Source: Romboutsia lituseburensis
Lineage (GTDB): Bacteria > Bacillota > Clostridia > Peptostreptococcales > Peptostreptococcaceae
Assembly: GCF_024723825.1 (NCBI RefSeq)
Contig: NZ_JANQBQ010000001.1
Coordinates: 3,100,001 to 3,164,000, forward strand
Length of the DNA: 64,000 bases
Direction: 5' to 3'
The notes under the pieces are model-generated. The model was not told the origin of the DNA. It saw only the letters and a list, made by a program, of their open reading frames with translations, and made no database searches. The translations under genes and the position numbers were made by a program. Positions 42,938 through 52,543 of the stretch are shown here, one piece after another (positions within the stretch are counted from its first letter, which is position 1; each line of letters begins with the position of its first letter).

Positions 42938-43855
42938 TTAATCTTCGAACTTTAAGCTTAATTCTAATCTATCTTCTCCGATTAGTGTATTTTCAAATAC
43001 ACTAGTAGCATTTGAAATATAATTGTAAGGATTATCTAGAGAGGGACTAAAGTGAGTAAGTAATAATTTTTTTACATTTCCTAATCTAGCTAAGTTCGCG
43101 GCCTCTCTAAATGTCATATGACAGTTTTTACTTGCTTTAGATATATCCATATCATCTCCATACATACCCTCACAAACAAATAAATCACTATCTTTTATAA
43201 ATTGAGGTATGGAAAATAATGGTCTTGTATCAGTTATATAACTTAGTTTTATTCCTTTTCTACTATCTCCTAATACCATAGATGGGTTATATTCTATTCC
43301 ATTCATAGTCATACTTTTACCTGACTGTAGTTTTTGCCAGAGTATTGTTGGAACATTATTTGCAATAGCTTTATCTTTATTGAACTGAGATTGCCTTTTA
43401 AAATATATAGAATAGCCTATACATTCAGTTGAATGTTCTAGATCTAAGCATGAAATTTCGATATCTTTTAAAATATCATTGGTCAAGGAAAAAGGGCCAT
43501 CAGGATCTTCTATAATATTTAGTTTATAAGGTAAGTACTCAACTAAAACTCTTACAGCGTTCATATAATCTATTATTCCTCTAGGTCCTACTATAGTTAG
43601 ATCCTCTGTTCTAGAGCTGTTACCTATAGTAGACAGTAGGCCTATAATACCATTAAAATGATCACCGTGAAGATGAGTTATAAGTATTAAATCTATATTT
43701 TTAAAACCACAATTTTGCATTTTCATAGATATTTGAGTACCTTCGCCGCAGTCTATAAGGATTTTTCTACCTCTATAATTTATAAAAAGCGATGATAGAT
43801 ATCTTGTAGGTGTAGGCATATTTCCTCCGCATCCAAGCAAAACTAAATCAACCAT
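42938..43855 (-). CDS. rnz: Ribonuclease Z
   Basis: A 305-residue metallo-beta-lactamase endonuclease that removes 3' trailers from tRNA precursors lacking encoded CCA. Motif II ITHLHGDHFNG, the GEGTQISM segment near the start, flexible-arm-like middle and a final LLLTHFSP. Length matches the short bacterial form. SD AAGGAG precedes ATG on the minus strand. The upstream region has 11-bp inverted arms (43888-43921) overlapping a TATAAT. Convergent with the flavoprotein gene. Confidence 0.95.
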   Translation of the reverse strand: MVDLVLLGCGGNMPTPTRYLSSLFINYRGRKILIDCGEGTQISMKMQNCGFKNIDLILITHLHGDHFNGIIGLLSTIGNSSRTEDLTIVGPRGIIDYMNAVRVLVEYLPYKLNIIEDPDGPFSLTNDILKDIEISCLDLEHSTECIGYSIYFKRQSQFNKDKAIANNVPTILWQKLQSGKSMTMNGIEYNPSMVLGDSRKGIKLSYITDTRPLFSIPQFIKDSDLFVCEGMYGDDMDISKASKNCHMTFREAANLARLGNVKKLLLTHFSPSLDNPYNYISNATSVFENTLIGEDRLELSLKFED

Positions 43856-43887
43856 AAATTTAACTCCTTTTTAATAAAATAATATAA

Positions 43888-43921
43888 TACAATTATAATA
43901 TTTAGATTTATTATAATTGTA
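43888..43921. repeat. Inverted repeat in the rnz upstream region
   Basis: TACAATTATAA (43888-43898) and TTATAATTGTA (43911-43921): perfect 11-bp arms, 12-bp spacer, about 30 bp upstream of rnz and overlapping minus-strand TATAAT sequences. Possible operator; very AT-rich, so chance is not excluded. Confidence 0.4.
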
Positions 43922-44142
43922 ACATTTTAAACAAAAATGAATATTTGTAGTAATATTGTTTTATAGAATATTAAATAGATAAAGAGTGAAATCAATATGA
44001 TAAATAGCTAAAAATAAGCTTTTTGTAAAACTAAATCGTAAGATATTGTTAGATTAAAGACGTAATTTAATTGAAGAAATAAATAAAAAGTTATAAAATA
44101 ATAGAGTAATAAAATTTAATATAAGAGAACAAGAGGAATAAT

Positions 44143-44493
44143 ATGGATAATAAACTAAATGAAAATTTAATTAAGTTTATATTATGGAAAGAAATTTTTT
44201 CTATACCTATATATACACTACTTTTTAATAAGTTAAAGATAGTTTTTTGGATATATTTAATTATAGATAGGTTGATTGTTTTAACTATAATATCAAAATC
44301 TATCAAAATTGATGAACTTTTAGATGAAGCATTTAATAATAAAAACTCACATCTTTTAGGTTTATCTATTTTTTCTATGATTTGTAGTATTACACTTTAT
44401 ATCATGATTTTTATAAAATATAGAAAGTTATTTTATATACTTATTATATGCGAAGTAGCTGATTATATTGTAACTAAATTATTAGAAAAGTAG
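44143..44493 (+). CDS. Small integral membrane protein of unknown function
   Basis: A 116-residue protein with three to four hydrophobic helices (about 16-40, 39-52, 70-90 and 94-112), a mostly basic loop pattern and no recognisable motif. SD AGAGGAA before ATG 44143. It is the only plus-strand gene between rnz and nadD, with a long hairpin terminator just after it. I recognise no family. Real-gene evidence is the SD, the hydrophobic helices and the terminator. Confidence 0.6.
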   Translation: MDNKLNENLIKFILWKEIFSIPIYTLLFNKLKIVFWIYLIIDRLIVLTIISKSIKIDELLDEAFNNKNSHLLGLSIFSMICSITLYIMIFIKYRKLFYILIICEVADYIVTKLLEK

Positions 44494-44534
44494 ATTAAAA
44501 CGTAATACATAATAATTAACATATAAAAAAATTG

Positions 44535-44592
44535 CTTTAAAATATAAACTAACTTAAATAATAAGTTATTTATATTTTAAAGTAGTTTTTTA
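44535..44592. terminator. Long hairpin terminator
   Basis: CTTTAAAATATAAA (44535-44548) pairs with 44569-44582, with an inner TAACTT/AAGTTA stem, followed by T6 on the plus strand. It lies between the membrane-protein gene and the convergent 31-residue ORF, so it may serve both. Confidence 0.75.
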
Positions 44593-44685
44593 TTTTATAT
44601 TGTCTTGTTTATAAAATTGGATAACATTATATATTCCTAATGCCAAACTTATAGCTCCAATAAGTATCCTTTTAACTTCGCTCAA
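44590..44685 (-). CDS. 31-residue putative membrane peptide
   Basis: A short ORF with a TTG start at 44685 (minus strand) and a textbook SD AAGGAGG (44699-44693) spaced 7 nt. The peptide begins MSEVKRILIGAISLAL and continues GIYNVIQFYKQDNIK: a basic start, one hydrophobic helix (residues about 7-24) and a polar tail, typical of small single-pass membrane proteins. It lies 29 nt downstream of recX on the same strand and ends at the long hairpin, so it is likely co-transcribed with recX. No homologue is recalled. Confidence 0.6.
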   Translation of the reverse strand: MSEVKRILIGAISLALGIYNVIQFYKQDNIK

Positions 44686-44714
44686 AATAAATCCTCCTTC
44701 ATAGAAATATATAT

Positions 44715-45353
44715 TTATAAATCGTAATCATCTACATTTAAAAGTTTGTTTAACACTTTTTTTATAATATCATAATTAAATCCTTTATAAGCTAGATGTT
44801 GAGAAATTTTTTGATAAATTTTTCTGTTATCTTCTTTTTTTACCCTTTCATATCTTTTTTTAGCTAAATACATAGCGTTTTCAAATTCTATATTTTCATC
44901 AATTTCAGATAATGCTTCAGAAATAGATTCGGAGTTAATTCCCTTATTATATAAGTTTTGCCTTATTTTATTTTTTCCACATTTATTTAAGTTAATATTA
45001 GTATTAACTATTTTAGATGCAAGTAATTCATCATCAATAAATTTATTATTTCTTAAAAAATCTATAACTTTATCAATAGTATCTTCTTCAAATTCATTAG
45101 AAAGTTTTTCTCTGATTTTTTTCTCCGATTGATCAGTTTTAGATAAAATATTTAATGCTTTGTTTTTTGCTTTTACATACATTTCTTTTTCTAAAATTTC
45201 TTTTAAGTGTTCTTTTTCTATCAACATTCCTTTCTTTAAGTTAAATTCATATACTAACTCAGTAAATATTGCTAGAAAGAATTCATCATTGACATATATA
45301 TTAACTCTATTTTTATCTTTTTTTTGTGCTTCTATTTTTGTAATTATAGCCAT
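44715..45353 (-). CDS. recX: Regulatory protein RecX
   Basis: A 212-residue protein of the RecX family made of tandem three-helix repeats (NKALNILSKTDQSEKKIREKL; VIDFLRNNKFIDDELLASK; GKNKIRQNLYNKGI; KISQHLAYKGFNYDIIKKVL). It modulates RecA filament dynamics. An N-terminal extension (about 1-60) is typical of the Firmicute form. SD AAAGGAG before ATG (minus, 45353). recA is not adjacent. Followed by the 31-residue ORF. Confidence 0.93.
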   Translation of the reverse strand: MAIITKIEAQKKDKNRVNIYVNDEFFLAIFTELVYEFNLKKGMLIEKEHLKEILEKEMYVKAKNKALNILSKTDQSEKKIREKLSNEFEEDTIDKVIDFLRNNKFIDDELLASKIVNTNINLNKCGKNKIRQNLYNKGINSESISEALSEIDENIEFENAMYLAKKRYERVKKEDNRKIYQKISQHLAYKGFNYDIIKKVLNKLLNVDDYDL

Positions 45354-45472
45354 AAAAATCTCCTTTAAGTGGTATATAAATATAAGTATACACTAAAAAT
45401 TAATTTATAATCTTTAATATTATAAAATAAATGATACAATGTTAGTAGTATTGTTAAAAAAGGAGACGAAAT

Positions 45473-46159
45473 ATGAGTATTGAGAATCTGATAAAAAGGG
45501 CAGAGGATAAAAATACTAGAAAGTTAAAAAAATTTGAAAATAAATCAAAAAATATAAAAGTAGGAATTATGGGCGGAACGTTTGATCCAATTCATTATGC
45601 ACATTTAGCTACAGCTGAATTTATTAGAGATAGATATAAATTAGATAAAATACTTTTTATACCATCCGGAACACCACCACATAAAAGTCAGAGTATAACA
45701 GATAAGTTTGATAGATATAATATGGTTAATATTGCAACAGAGAATAATGAGCATTTTTTAGTATTAGATTTAGAGATAAAAAGAAATAACAAAACATATA
45801 CAATAGATACTCTGAAAGATTTGAAAAAAACATATAAAAATATAGATATATATTTTATAACTGGAGCAGATGCAATATGTGATATTGAAACTTGGAAAGA
45901 TGTAGAAGAAAATTTTAAGTTAGCAACATTTATAGCAGCAACTAGACCGGGGATAAGTTTGTTAAAAGTACAAGAAAAAATTGCGAGCTTAAAGAAAAAA
46001 TATAATGCAAATATAATAGATGTATATGTGCCATCACTGGATATTTCTTCAACATATATAAGAAATCAATTAAAAGAAAACCATTCTGTAAGATATCTAG
46101 TACCTGAAAATGTTGAAAATTATATAAAATATAAAATGTTATATAGATATGGAGAGTAA
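45473..46159 (+). CDS. nadD: Nicotinate-nucleotide adenylyltransferase
   Basis: 228 residues. It transfers AMP from ATP to nicotinate mononucleotide in NAD synthesis. GIMGGTFDPIHYAHLATAE (the GxFDPxHxGH site), ITGADAICDIETWK and the ISSTYIRN motif are intact. About 30 extra N-terminal residues (MSIENLIKRAEDKNTRKLKKFENKSKN) precede the core; the strong SD (AAAGGAGA) at ATG 45473 supports this longer start. First gene of nadD-yqeK-rsfS. Confidence 0.96.
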   Translation: MSIENLIKRAEDKNTRKLKKFENKSKNIKVGIMGGTFDPIHYAHLATAEFIRDRYKLDKILFIPSGTPPHKSQSITDKFDRYNMVNIATENNEHFLVLDLEIKRNNKTYTIDTLKDLKKTYKNIDIYFITGADAICDIETWKDVEENFKLATFIAATRPGISLLKVQEKIASLKKKYNANIIDVYVPSLDISSTYIRNQLKENHSVRYLVPENVENYIKYKMLYRYGE

Positions 46160-46162
46160 TAA

Positions 46163-46732
46163 ATGAATTTAGAAAGTATAAGCAATCAGTTAAAAAATAT
46201 GTTACCAGAAAGAAGATTTAAACATTCTCAAAATGTAGCTAAGTGTGCTGTAAAATTGAGTGAAATATATAGATGTGACAAAGAAAAGTCGTATATAGCA
46301 GGAATTATTCATGATTGTGCTAAATATTTAGAATCAAAAGAAGTTGATTATTATGTTAAAAAATATAGCATAGAATTAGATGAGTTAGAAAAAAATAATT
46401 TAGCACTATCACATAGTGTTATAGGTTCATATATTGTAAGAAATGAATTTAATATAGATGACGAAGAAATAATAAATTCGGTTAAATATCATACAACTGG
46501 AAAAGCTAATATGAATTTAATAGAAAAAATAATTTATATTGCAGATTTAATAGAAGAAGATAGAAATTTTCCAGGAGTAGAAAATCTTAGAGATTTAGCC
46601 TATAATGGCAAATTAGATGAAGCATTACTAACTTCTTTTGACAATACTATTAAGTTTGTTATTGATAATAAGCAACTAATACATCCTAGAACTGTAGAGG
46701 CTAGAAACTATCTTATGAAACAAAACAATTAA
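46163..46732 (+). CDS. yqeK: YqeK HD-domain hydrolase (Ap4A hydrolase type)
   Basis: 189 residues. HD motif residues: RFKHSQNVAKCAVKL (His), IIHDCAKYL (His-Asp), LSHSVIGSYI (His) and VKYHTTGKANM, then IADLIEEDR. YqeK proteins symmetrically cleave diadenosine tetraphosphate. It lies 3 nt after nadD, the usual Firmicute arrangement. SD GGAGAG. Confidence 0.95.
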   Translation: MNLESISNQLKNMLPERRFKHSQNVAKCAVKLSEIYRCDKEKSYIAGIIHDCAKYLESKEVDYYVKKYSIELDELEKNNLALSHSVIGSYIVRNEFNIDDEEIINSVKYHTTGKANMNLIEKIIYIADLIEEDRNFPGVENLRDLAYNGKLDEALLTSFDNTIKFVIDNKQLIHPRTVEARNYLMKQNN

Positions 46733-46833
46733 GTATGGGAATAATATCATTAAATATAAAATATCATAGGTACAACTATAGATTTATGGTATAATAAATA
46801 AATACGTTTAAAAATAGAAAGGTAGGAAATAAT

Positions 46834-47184
46834 ATGACAGTAGAACAAATTACTAAAGTTGTATACGATGCAATAGATGATAAATTAGGTCAAGATATAT
46901 CTATTTTAAATATAGGAGCGGTTTCAAGTTTATGCGATTATTTTGTTATAGCTACAGCATCTTCTCAAAGACAAGTAAAAGCTATAGCAGATAATGTAGA
47001 AGAAGAATTAACTAAACATGGAATAGAACCAAGAGGAAAAGAAGGTTATGATTCTCAAGTATGGATACTTCTTGATTATGGAGACATTATAGTTCATGTA
47101 TTTAATGAAGAAAATAGAGGATTCTACAACTTAGAAAAAATGTGGAAAGATGCTCCATATGTTGATATTGACACATTAGCATAA
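46834..47184 (+). CDS. rsfS: Ribosomal silencing factor RsfS
   Basis: 116 residues, DUF143/Iojap family; binds L14 and blocks 30S-50S joining under nutrient limitation. ISILNIGAVSSLCDYFVIATASSQRQVKAIADNVEEEL and WILLDYGDIIVHVFNEENRGFYNLEKMW are the diagnostic blocks. A 100-nt gap with a TATAAT near 46790 may give it its own promoter, although it is commonly co-transcribed with yqeK. Confidence 0.96.
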   Translation: MTVEQITKVVYDAIDDKLGQDISILNIGAVSSLCDYFVIATASSQRQVKAIADNVEEELTKHGIEPRGKEGYDSQVWILLDYGDIIVHVFNEENRGFYNLEKMWKDAPYVDIDTLA

Positions 47185-47229
47185 TAGTGATAATATAATT
47201 TATTATAATAAAAGTTAAAATTATTAAAT

Positions 47230-47447
47230 AGACTAGAGTAGTAAAAGATTTATATTTTTTCAGAGAGCTAGTGGTGCTGTAAACTAGTAAAATATAACTT
47301 TGAACTTGCTAGATAAATATCTATTTAGCCGTAGTTGGCATAAAAACTAACTAAGAGAGTCTAGTATTAGACTAATTAGGGTGGTACCGCGAGAAAATAT
47401 AATCCTCGTCCCTAAACATTATGTTTAGGGATGCAGGATTTTTTTTA
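47230..47447 (+). promoter_or_regulatory. T-box leader of leuS (leucine-type)
   Basis: Stem I begins near 47261 with CAGAGAGCTAGTGGTGCTG. The specifier candidate CTT (Leu) at 47299-47301 is followed by GAAC. The T-box sequence AGGGTGGTACCGCG lies at about 47379-47392, with TGGT to pair with tRNA ACCA. The terminator is 47402-47447 (AATCCT...CCCTAAACAT and complement, then T8). Uncharged tRNA-Leu(GAG) is expected to stabilise the antiterminator and raise leuS expression. Confidence 0.92.
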
Positions 47448-47481
47448 TTTTTAAAATATAAAATACATAGGAGGAAATTAA

Positions 47482-49902
47482 ATGAATGTTTATAAACCAA
47501 ATGAAGTAGAAGCTAAATGGCAAAAGATTTGGGAAGATAATAACCAATATAAAACAGATACTAATGACACAACAAAGCCAAAATATTACGCATTAGAAAT
47601 GTTCCCATATCCATCTGGGAAATTACATATGGGTCATGTTAGAAACTATTCTATAGGTGATGTTGTTGCAAGATTTAAAAAGATGCAAGGATATAATGTG
47701 CTTCATCCAATGGGATGGGATTCATTTGGACTTCCAGCAGAAAATGCAGCAATAAAGCATGGAATACATCCAGATAAATGGACTATGGAAAACATAGAAG
47801 ACATGAGAGGTCAATTTAAAACTTTAGGTCTTAGCTTTGACTGGGATAGAGAAATAGCAACATCTACTCCAGAGTACTACAAATTTACTCAAGAAATATT
47901 CTTAAAATTCTTAGAGAATGGATTAGCATATAAGAAAAAATCTTTCGTTAACTGGTGTCCATCTTGTGAAACAGTTTTAGCAAATGAGCAAGTTGTTCAA
48001 GGTGCTTGTGAAAGATGTGATTCTGTAGTAGTAAAAAAAGATCTAGAGCAATGGTATTTTAAAACTACTGCATTTGCAGAAGAATTATTACAAGATTTAG
48101 ATACTTTAGACGGATGGCCAGATAAAGTTAAGACTATGCAAAAAAACTGGATAGGAAAGAGTACTGGAGCGGAAATAACCTTTGATATAGATGGTATGGA
48201 TAAATCTATAACAGTATTCACAACTAGACCAGACACAGTATACGGAGTTTCTTATATGGTTTTAGCTCCTGAACATGAACTAGTTAAAGAATTAGTAGCT
48301 GGAACTGAGTATGAAGAAGCGGTTGAGAAATTTGTTGCTAAAATGCATACTATGACTGAGATAGAAAGAACTTCAAGTGATGTAGAAAAAGAAGGAATGT
48401 TCATAGGAAAGCATGTTATAAATCCTCTAAACGGACAAAAAGTTGAATTATGGATAGCAAACTATGTATTAGCTGACTATGGAACAGGTGCTGTTATGGC
48501 AGTTCCAGCTCACGATGAGAGAGATGCTGAATTTGCAGCTAAATACAATTTAAATATAGTTGAAGTTATAAATGAAGATAATATAATGGTGAACTCTGGA
48601 GAGTTTGACGGTATGGAAGCTTCAAAAGCATTTGATGCAATAATAGAAAAAATAGAAGAAATGAAAATAGGAAAGAAAACAGTTAATTATAGATTAAGAG
48701 ACTGGTTACTTTCTAGACAAAGATATTGGGGATGTCCAATACCTGTAGTATACTGTGAAGACTGTGGAATAGTTCCAGAAAAGAAAGAAAATTTACCTAT
48801 ATTATTACCTACAGATGTTGAATTTACTGGTAAAGGTGAATCTCCGCTTACAACTTCAAACACATTTATGAATACTACTTGTCCTTGTTGTAAAAAGCCA
48901 GCTAGAAGAGAAGCAGACACAATGGATACATTCGTTGATTCTTCTTGGTATTTCTTAAGATATATAGATCCTAAGAATACAGAAGAACCATTTAGTAAAG
49001 ATGCGGTTAACAACTGGATGCCAGTTGATCAATATATAGGTGGAGTAGAACATGCTATACTTCATTTATTATACTCAAGATTCTTTGTTAAGGCATTTAA
49101 TTCAATGGGAATATTAGACTTTAAAGAGCCATTTAAAAATCTATTAACTCAAGGTATGGTATTAAAAGATGGAGCTAAGATGAGTAAGTCTAAAGGGAAT
49201 GTTGTATCTCCTCATGAAATAATAGCTGAGTATGGAGTTGATACTGCTAGATTATTTGTATTATTTGCTGCACCACCAGAAAGAGATTTAGAATGGTCAG
49301 ATCAAGGTGTTGAAGGATGCTATAGATTCTTAAATAGAGTTTATAGATTAGTAGATGAATTAGCTGGAGTAGCTAAGTCTGATGCAACTATGGGAGAATT
49401 AACTAAAGAAGATAAAGCTATGAGATTCACTATAAATGCTACGTTAAAGAAAGTAACTGAAGATTTAAATGAAAAGTTTGGATTTAATACTGCAATATCT
49501 GCATTAATGGAATTAATAAACGAAATGTATAAGTATAAAGAGTTAGATAATAGAAATGATGCAGTTATAAAAGAGGGTGTAGAAACTATAGTTACTATAT
49601 TATCACCATTTGCTCCACATATGGGAGAAGAGCTATGGGCTATGATAGGTAAAGAAGGAAGTATATTCGATATATCTTGGCCAACATACGATGAATCTGC
49701 TTTAGTTAAGGATGAAGTTGAAGTTGTAGTTCAGATAAATGGTAAGGTTAGAGGTAAATTAAGTGTTGCTGCTAATATATCAAGAGAAGATATGCAAGAA
49801 GCTGCAATAAATGATGAAAAAATTAAAGCTTTAGTGGAAGGCAAAGAAATAGTAAAAGTAATTGCTGTCCCTAAAAAATTAGTTAATATAGTTGTAAAAT
49901 AA
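47482..49902 (+). CDS. leuS: Leucyl-tRNA synthetase
   Basis: An 806-residue class Ia synthetase. HIGH-type [15 protein letters not shown] at about 43-57, zinc-type Cys set ([21 protein letters not shown]), CP1 editing domain (about 225-420; [34 protein letters not shown]), KMSKSKGN signature, anticodon domain and C-terminal domain ([13 protein letters not shown]). Fully intact. SD AGGAGG before ATG 47482; T-box control and own terminator. Confidence 0.98.
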   Translation: MNVYKPNEVEAKWQKIWEDNNQYKTDTNDTTKPKYYALEMFPYPSGKLHMGHVRNYSIGDVVARFKKMQGYNVLHPMGWDSFGLPAENAAIKHGIHPDKWTMENIEDMRGQFKTLGLSFDWDREIATSTPEYYKFTQEIFLKFLENGLAYKKKSFVNWCPSCETVLANEQVVQGACERCDSVVVKKDLEQWYFKTTAFAEELLQDLDTLDGWPDKVKTMQKNWIGKSTGAEITFDIDGMDKSITVFTTRPDTVYGVSYMVLAPEHELVKELVAGTEYEEAVEKFVAKMHTMTEIERTSSDVEKEGMFIGKHVINPLNGQKVELWIANYVLADYGTGAVMAVPAHDERDAEFAAKYNLNIVEVINEDNIMVNSGEFDGMEASKAFDAIIEKIEEMKIGKKTVNYRLRDWLLSRQRYWGCPIPVVYCEDCGIVPEKKENLPILLPTDVEFTGKGESPLTTSNTFMNTTCPCCKKPARREADTMDTFVDSSWYFLRYIDPKNTEEPFSKDAVNNWMPVDQYIGGVEHAILHLLYSRFFVKAFNSMGILDFKEPFKNLLTQGMVLKDGAKMSKSKGNVVSPHEIIAEYGVDTARLFVLFAAPPERDLEWSDQGVEGCYRFLNRVYRLVDELAGVAKSDATMGELTKEDKAMRFTINATLKKVTEDLNEKFGFNTAISALMELINEMYKYKELDNRNDAVIKEGVETIVTILSPFAPHMGEELWAMIGKEGSIFDISWPTYDESALVKDEVEVVVQINGKVRGKLSVAANISREDMQEAAINDEKIKALVEGKEIVKVIAVPKKLVNIVVK

Positions 49903-49915
49903 GATAAAGTGTTTT

Positions 49916-49953
49916 AAAAAGAGAGAAAACTTTTTGTTTTTCTCTCTTTTTTT
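49916..49953 (+). terminator. Terminator after leuS
   Basis: AAAAAGAGAGAAAAC-TTTTT-GTTTTTCTCTCTTTTTTT. Confidence 0.9.
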
Positions 49954-50369
49954 ATGATAATATTTTAATATAGGATATTTTAAGTAAATAATATTATTTT
50001 TAAGGTTTATTAAAGCATATAAAAACAAAAGATAATAATAAGTATTAAAAATTTAATAAATTTAAAAAATAAAAAATAAAGTTTAAAATTTTGTGAAATT
50101 AAAAAAATTATTTAAAAACATGAAAGATACATTATACAATTTAAAAAAATAAAGAAAAAATAGGAAAATATTTTGATTAATAATGTGGAGCGTGGAATTG
50201 TTTTAAAAATGCAATTAATTTAGAAAAATAAAAAGATTACGAAAAAGCGATTTCCTGTTGATTTTTGTAAAAAAAAAGTATAGAATAAAAATTGTTAAAG
50301 CAAGAACAAATTACAACGATTAAATTTTAAAAATAAAATTATATTATATAAAAAGGGAGAATTAATACG
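49954..50369 (+). other. AT-rich intergenic region upstream of threonine ammonia-lyase
   Basis: About 415 bp, nearly pure A/T with long A-runs (probably intrinsically curved). The only clear signal is the promoter at 50258-50286. A GC-richer patch GTGGAGCGTGGAATTG (about 50184-50199) has no evident structure. No ORF or RNA gene is supportable. Confidence 0.55.
50258..50286 (+). promoter_or_regulatory. Promoter of threonine ammonia-lyase gene
   Basis: TTGATT (50258-50263), 17-bp A-rich spacer, TAGAAT (50281-50286); leader of about 75 nt before the SD AAAGGGAGA. Confidence 0.6.
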
Positions 50370-51587
50370 ATGACAAAAGTTACTTTACAAGATATAAAAG
50401 ACGCTAGAGAAACCATAAAAGATATAGTTAAGAAAACTGATGTATTAGAAAGTGTTAAACTTAGCGCTATGACTGGGGCAAATGTTTTCTATAAATGTGA
50501 AAACTTACAAAAAACTGGTTCTTTTAAAGTAAGAGGGGCTTGTAACAAGATAGCTAGTTTAACTGAACAAGAAAAGGCAAACGGTGTTATAGCATCAAGT
50601 GCTGGTAATCATGCTCAAGGGGTTGCATTAGGGGCAAAAATGAGTGGAATAAAAGCTACAATAGTAATGCCAGCAACTGCACCACTTGCAAAAGTTACAG
50701 CAACTAAAGGATACGGAGCAGAAGTTGTTTTAAACGGATTAGTATACGATGATGCTTATGCAAAAGCTGTAGAAATACAAAAAGAAACAGGTGCTACTTT
50801 CTTACATCCATTCAATGATAAAGAAGTTATAGCTGGTCAAGGAACAATGGCTCTTGAAATATTTGAACAATTAGATAACAAAGTTGATACTATATTATGC
50901 CCAATCGGTGGAGGGGGAATAATAGCTGGTGTAGCTGTAGCAGCTAAAGCTTTAAATCCTAATGTTAAGATAGTAGGTGTTCAAACTGCAAATATACCTT
51001 CAATGAAAGAATCTGTTGCAAATGGACAAGTTACAACAGCATTTAAAGATACAACAATAGCAGATGGTATAGCAGTTAAAACTCCAGGAGATATGACTTT
51101 CGAAATAATAAAAGAATTAGTTGATGAAGTTATAGTTGTAGAAGAAGATGAAATAGCACAAGGAATGTTATACTTAATGGAAAACCAAAAAGTTGTTGCA
51201 GAAGGATCTGGAGCAGTAACTACAGCAGCATTATTAAGTAAAAAGTATGCTCCTAAAGCTGGAGAAAATGTTGTATGTATAATATCTGGAGGAAACGTTG
51301 ATGTTAACACATTATACAGAGTTATAGGAACAGCATTAGCCAAAGAAGGAAGAAGATTTACATTCAATACAGTAGTTCAAGATAAGCCAGGCGGACTTGC
51401 AGAATTAACTAAGGTAATAAGTGATAATAGTGGAAATATATTAAGTGCTAATTTATCAAGATTAGCTATAGGTGGAGCATTAGGAAAGCAATCAGCTGAA
51501 ATAGTATTAGAGACTTTCTCAAATGAACATATAGAACAAATAACAAAAGCTGTAAAAGAAGCTGGATTTGAAATAACTGAAATGTAA
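50370..51587 (+). CDS. ilvA: Threonine ammonia-lyase with C-terminal ACT domain
   Basis: A 405-residue PLP enzyme converting threonine (and some serine) to 2-oxobutyrate, ammonia and the short-lived enamine. PLP-Lys in QKTGSFKVRGACNK, SSAGNHAQGVALGA, Gly-rich phosphate loop PIGGGGIIAG; ACT regulatory domain about 325-405 (TVVQDKPGGLAELTKVISDNSGNILSANL). The short single-ACT form matches both IlvA-short and TdcB-like enzymes; with ridA and sda genes nearby a catabolic role is likely. SD AAAGGGAG before ATG 50370. Confidence 0.94.
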   Translation: MTKVTLQDIKDARETIKDIVKKTDVLESVKLSAMTGANVFYKCENLQKTGSFKVRGACNKIASLTEQEKANGVIASSAGNHAQGVALGAKMSGIKATIVMPATAPLAKVTATKGYGAEVVLNGLVYDDAYAKAVEIQKETGATFLHPFNDKEVIAGQGTMALEIFEQLDNKVDTILCPIGGGGIIAGVAVAAKALNPNVKIVGVQTANIPSMKESVANGQVTTAFKDTTIADGIAVKTPGDMTFEIIKELVDEVIVVEEDEIAQGMLYLMENQKVVAEGSGAVTTAALLSKKYAPKAGENVVCIISGGNVDVNTLYRVIGTALAKEGRRFTFNTVVQDKPGGLAELTKVISDNSGNILSANLSRLAIGGALGKQSAEIVLETFSNEHIEQITKAVKEAGFEITEM

Positions 51588-51652
51588 TTTAATATAGATA
51601 TAAATAAAATAATACAAATATAGATAATATTTTTAAAATAAATTTAGATTTT

Positions 51653-51705
51653 AAATACAGGCTAAATATATACTAAAAAAAAGATTATAATTTTAGCCTG
51701 TATTT
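51653..51705. terminator. Hairpin terminator after ilvA
   Basis: Perfect 14-bp arms AAATACAGGCTAAA / TTTAGCCTGTATTT with a 25-nt A-rich loop; T-rich ends on both strands. Confidence 0.75.
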
Positions 51706-51805
51706 CAAAAAAATATGTACATAATGACAAATATAATAGTATAATAGTATATGAAATAGAGTACTATATACATAGGAATTATATTTATAAGGAGGAAACT
51801 GTAAA

Positions 51806-52186
51806 ATGAAACATCAAGTAATACATACTGACAATGCTCCTAAAGCAATAGGACCATACTCTCAAGCTGTAAAGGCTGGAAACATGTTATTCGTATCTGG
51901 ACAAGTTCCATTTGTACCAGAAACTATGGAAATAGTAGAAGGAGATGTTAAAGCTCAGGCTGCTCAATCTTTAAAGAACGTTCAAGCTATATTAGCTGAA
52001 GCTGGATTAGATTTTTCACATGTTGTTAAATCTACAGTGTTCATAAAAGATATGAATGAATTTGCTCAAATAAATGAAGTTTACGCTGAATACTTCGGAG
52101 AAAACAAGCCTGCTAGAGCTTGTGTAGAAGTAGCTAGATTACCAAAAGACGTTAAAGTTGAAATAGAAGTAATAGCTATAGGATAA
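51806..52186 (+). CDS. ridA: RidA family enamine/imine deaminase
   Basis: 126 residues, YjgF/YER057c/UK114 family. [28 protein letters not shown] at the start, the catalytic Arg in [22 protein letters not shown] near residue 104, and a trimeric barrel fold. It hydrolyses the reactive 2-aminoacrylate and 2-aminocrotonate enamines released by threonine and serine dehydratases, which flank it here. SD AAGGAGG before ATG 51806; a TATAAT-like -10 lies about 60 nt upstream. Confidence 0.97.
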   Translation: MKHQVIHTDNAPKAIGPYSQAVKAGNMLFVSGQVPFVPETMEIVEGDVKAQAAQSLKNVQAILAEAGLDFSHVVKSTVFIKDMNEFAQINEVYAEYFGENKPARACVEVARLPKDVKVEIEVIAIG

Positions 52187-52543
52187 TTTTAATACAGTAA
52201 AGTGGCCAGATTAATAACTGGCCATTTTACAATTAAAATATTAAAATTTACAGTAAATGGAAGTTTCACATTGGTATCTAGTAAATGATTTAAACGCAAA
52301 AAATTTTAACTGGAAATCGTTAGATATTGTAAAATAAGAATTTATGATATCTGGTTTATATATTAAAATTTAGGATATAAATAAAATGTGTATATATGTA
52401 GATTTTAGATAAATAATATTAATATAATTAAAGATCTAAAACTAATGTATAAATATCCCAAAATCAGATTAATTTCAGATAGTTGACATTAAAGAGTAAT
52501 TAACATTAAAAAAAGACATCTAAGAAAAGAAAGAGGTAAAATA
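52187..52543 (+). other. Intergenic region between ridA and sdaAB
   Basis: 357 bp. It has a terminator for ridA at 52198-52229, then AT-rich DNA. TTGACA at 52483-52488 is followed at 17 bp by a poor -10 (TTAAAA), so the sda promoter may need an activator. No ORF or structured RNA recognised. Confidence 0.5.
52198..52229 (+). terminator. Terminator after ridA
   Basis: TAAAGTGGCCAG-N8-CTGGCCATTTTA hairpin (one G-U). Confidence 0.85.

Noticed and set aside
49954-50257. Possible small RNA or ORF in the 415-bp gap before ilvA
   Set aside because: No promoter-hairpin-T-tract combination and no ORF with an SD; the sequence is mostly A-runs.
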